7,497 nucleotides of DNA, taken from an uncultured Muribaculaceae bacterium. Lineage in GTDB: Bacteria > Bacteroidota > Bacteroidia > Bacteroidales > Muribaculaceae. Shown piece by piece: positions 6,153 through 7,497 of this stretch (its first letter is position 1; each line of letters opens with the position of its first letter). The DNA lies in contig CAJUSN010000120.1 of assembly GCA_910589095.1 (NCBI GenBank), positions 1 to 7,497 on the forward strand. Direction: 5' to 3'. Under the pieces are notes generated by a model. The model was not told the origin of the DNA, searched no databases, and worked only from the letters and a program-made list of their open reading frames with translations. Both the position numbers and the translations under genes were made by a program.

Positions 6153-6184
6153 CAAAATTAAGCATTTTATTTCACCGACGACAA
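6153..6184 (-). promoter_or_regulatory. Promoter of the lrgAB operon (-33 TTG and -7 TAATTTTG)
   Basis: On the minus strand a TTG (6184-6182), a 21-nt spacer and TAATTTTG (6160-6153, perfect TAnnTTTG) fit the Bacteroidota promoter layout; this is the only promoter in the window with both boxes. Only four bases separate the box from the lrgA ATG, so the expected start site falls on or within a few bases of the start codon. Confidence 0.65.
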
Positions 6185-6270
6185 CATCTGCCTCCGCTAA
6201 TAATGTTTTTTCATAGAAATTCAATACTTGCGCCTATAGAAAAACACGCTCACAAAAATTTATATATGAG

Positions 6271-6354
6271 ATGAAAAACTTCAAGCCCAGATCCTGGATG
6301 CTCGCCCAACGCGTACTCATCCTCGGAACATACAATGCCGACTACACGCCATGA
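6271..6354 (+). other. Possible 27-codon small ORF, weak
   Basis: An ATG at 6271 opens a 27-residue frame ending in TGA at 6352-6354 (starting MKNFKPRSWML). The start follows an AT-rich stretch, as in real genes here, but there is no recognisable promoter at the right distance and no known motif. It ends 3 nt before the next promoter box. It may be a leader peptide, a gene remnant or chance. Confidence 0.2.
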
Positions 6355-6357
6355 ACT

Positions 6358-6365
6358 TAACTTTG
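6358..6365 (+). promoter_or_regulatory. Bacteroidota -7 box with no protein gene downstream
   Basis: TAACTTTG is a perfect TAnnTTTG match on the + strand. ATG at 6335-6337 matches two of three -33 bases with a 20-nt spacer. The next gene is on the opposite strand, so any transcript would be non-coding or antisense to it. The 10-bp palindrome ACAGGCCTGT (6366-6375) follows at once and would cover the start site. Confidence 0.5.
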
Positions 6366-6370
6366 ACAGG

Positions 6371-6475
6371 CCTGTTGGTCTAAACTGAAGTCGCCGACTA
6401 TGTAGGGCTTCTAAGCTCACTCGAGCACCCCGCAGATATTACTTACAAGAGCTCTACCAGCCGGGGGGCTTTTTA
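6371..6475 (+). ncRNA. Candidate small RNA of about 100 nt, family unknown
   Basis: The stretch begins just after a perfect -7 box and ends in a terminator-like element, and contains no credible ORF. The 3' end can pair AGCACCCCG (6424-6432) with CGGGGGGCT (6462-6470; one A-G mismatch) and runs into TTTTT (6470-6474). Shorter internal stems are possible, such as AGTC/GACT around 6388-6398. I compared it by eye with the tRNA, signal recognition particle RNA and 6S hallmarks I know and see no match. Its last bases overlap the stop codon of the opposite YdbT-like gene, so the RNA end is antisense to that mRNA's 3' end. Both ends are inferred, not observed. Confidence 0.35.
6458..6475 (+). terminator. 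Terminator-like GC stem and T-run reading away from lrgAB
   Basis: A short AGCC/GGCT stem around GGGG (6459-6470), or the longer pairing with 6424-6432, is followed by TTTTT. The orientation is right for a + strand transcript, not for the minus-strand gene that ends here. The T-run itself contains the reverse complement of the minus-strand TAA stop (6473-6475). Confidence 0.45.
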
Positions 6476-7497
6476 AAGCAGGGTACTGCGGAAGAGCAAG
6501 TACTCCCTTATGGCCTCGGCTTCTTGCCGGCGCAGGCTCCGGATGCGGAAGCTCGAACCGGGGGTGGCGAGAGTGAGGGTGACTCGGTCGAAGAATGGTG
6601 TGGCAGGTGTGCAGCGCACATCTACCACTTCCACATTCTCATACTTGATATAGTTGATCATCTCGGCCAGTCGGCCGTTGCTCACCTCAATATGGTTGTC
6701 GCGCAGTGTAATGCGGCTACGACGCATGGCGCAAATGGCCTTTACTACTGACACCGGCAGATATACAGCCGGAAGGAGCAGCCATACAAACTGTCTATAA
6801 TAGCATAGCAACACCGTCACTGCCACCACCAGCATCAAATCCGGGATGAGCACTCGCATGAGCGCTCCCCTCCCCGACCGGGCTGTCATCACCTCCGGTG
6901 AGGAAGCATAGTCCTCGCCGAGCCACCAACGCAGAAAAAATTCCGGCTCTCGGTCACCGTAAATCTTAAGATTGTCCTCCTCCTTATCTGCAGTGGCATT
7001 GAGGGCCTGCCGGAGCATTACAGTGCTGAGTCCGAAGTGGTGTTCGAGGATATTGCGCTTGACCCACACTGTACAAATCTTACCATAGGCGAAGCGGCTG
7101 CTCATACGGGCGAGCGCCCCGTGAGAGAAGGTAAGCAGCCGGCTGTCGTAACTGAGGGTAAGATCGTAATACCGAAGCATCACCTTGCCTACCCAGAATA
7201 TCAAGACCCCCACGTAGACGGCGCCCAACGCCATTACAACTTCGAGAGGCGTGATAGCGGAGCTTTCGAAATAACCTGTGGCGTAGTCGGTTACCTTATC
7301 AATGACATGGCTGTCTATGTCCATTACCTTGTCGTAGATCATCGCGAGAAAACCGAGCATTATCGCCGCGCCCTTGAAATGATTCTGACACAGGGCATCG
7401 AGAAGCAGGTTGGAGTTGCTGAATCGCTTCGTAGCTGTCATAGCATGCCCGGGACTAGGCCCTTCCTCGCGCCACCGGCTCTCTCCCCGCTCAATGT
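6473..7497 (-). CDS. YdbT-like membrane protein with bacterial PH (DUF304/bPH2) domains, C-terminal part
   Basis: The frame is open from the window edge to a TAA at 6473. Counting from the Met at 7441, hydrophobic pairs lie at about 22-40 and 64-88, then at about 195-214 and 217-236, each followed by a soluble beta-rich domain (about 91-160 and 243-318). The last one (DNHIEVSNGRL, then KYENVEVVDV, then FRIRSLRRQEAEAIREYL) fits the bPH2 domain of the YdbS/YdbT membrane-flanked proteins. This repeated membrane-pair-plus-PH layout is the YdbT pattern; full proteins of about 480-500 residues have three repeats, so the first probably lies beyond the window. I therefore treat the Met at 7441 as internal: no stop occurs between it and the edge, and the segment KRFSNSNLLLDAL resembles the beginning of a later repeat. 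The role is poorly known; Bacillus YdbS/YdbT are linked to resistance to antimicrobial peptides made by competing bacteria. A ydbS-like gene may lie just upstream. Confidence 0.75.
   Translation of the reverse strand, partial: IERGESRWREEGPSPGHAMTATKRFSNSNLLLDALCQNHFKGAAIMLGFLAMIYDKVMDIDSHVIDKVTDYATGYFESSAITPLEVVMALGAVYVGVLIFWVGKVMLRYYDLTLSYDSRLLTFSHGALARMSSRFAYGKICTVWVKRNILEHHFGLSTVMLRQALNATADKEEDNLKIYGDREPEFFLRWWLGEDYASSPEVMTARSGRGALMRVLIPDLMLVVAVTVLLCYYRQFVWLLLPAVYLPVSVVKAICAMRRSRITLRDNHIEVSNGRLAEMINYIKYENVEVVDVRCTPATPFFDRVTLTLATPGSSFRIRSLRRQEAEAIREYLLFRSTLL

Noticed and set aside
5997..6224. 75-codon minus-strand ORF overlapping the lrgA start
   Set aside because: It covers the lrgA promoter and first codons in another frame, and its sequence shows no family pattern.
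7439..7441. ATG at 7441 (minus strand) as the true start of the YdbT-like protein
   Set aside because: The frame stays open to the window edge and the protein would begin inside a repeat of the YdbT layout, so the start is probably outside.
1..7497. CRISPR arrays, insertion sequences, tRNA or rRNA genes
   Set aside because: I looked for direct repeats with regular spacing, transposase motifs and tRNA-like T-loop sequences and found none.

Overview
The window looks like an ordinary chromosomal stretch from a member of the Bacteroidota, most likely order Bacteroidales (a Muribaculaceae-like gut lineage is my guess, not proven). The evidence is a Bacteroidota-type HU protein, four matches to the Bacteroidota -7 promoter box TAnnTTTG, almost no Shine-Dalgarno sequences, and A-rich leaders. 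Base composition appears fairly even across the window, and I see no mobile element, CRISPR array, tRNA or rRNA.

Positions 1-3793 (+): the C-terminal part of a rhomboid intramembrane protease, then a membrane-anchored endonuclease/exonuclease/phosphatase (EEP) family protein, then a secreted M3 metallopeptidase (Dcp-like peptidyl-dipeptidase). The gaps are 28 and 41 nt. A strong hairpin at 3835-3864 closes this block.

Positions 3870-4760 (+): two small genes, each with its own TAnnTTTG box. The first encodes a basic 71-residue protein I do not recognise; its promoter region holds several palindromes, and a CCGCTT/AAGCGG arm pair occurs both inside the gene and just after its stop. The second encodes an HU-type DNA-binding protein followed by a strong intrinsic terminator. 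A short ABM-fold (YgiN-like) monooxygenase gene starts only 24 nt after that terminator.

Positions 5071-6148 (-): an lrgA-lrgB pair (CidA/LrgA and CidB/LrgB families), which in other bacteria forms a membrane system linked to murein hydrolase control and pyruvate transport. lrgA has a promoter so close to its ATG that the mRNA may be leaderless, while lrgB has a perfect AGGAGG embedded in the end of lrgA.

Positions 6149-6472 carry no convincing protein gene. They contain a promoter-like box, a 10-bp palindrome at the expected transcription start and a terminator-like hairpin with a T-run, which together suggest an unannotated small RNA of about 100 nt on the + strand. From 6473 to the window edge (-) lies the C-terminal part of a YdbT-like membrane protein with bacterial PH (DUF304) domains, whose start is outside the window.

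I did not find an obvious new multi-gene system. The best leads are the orphan small-RNA candidate, the unrecognised 71-aa gene with its repeated palindromic arms, and the apparently leaderless lrgA.
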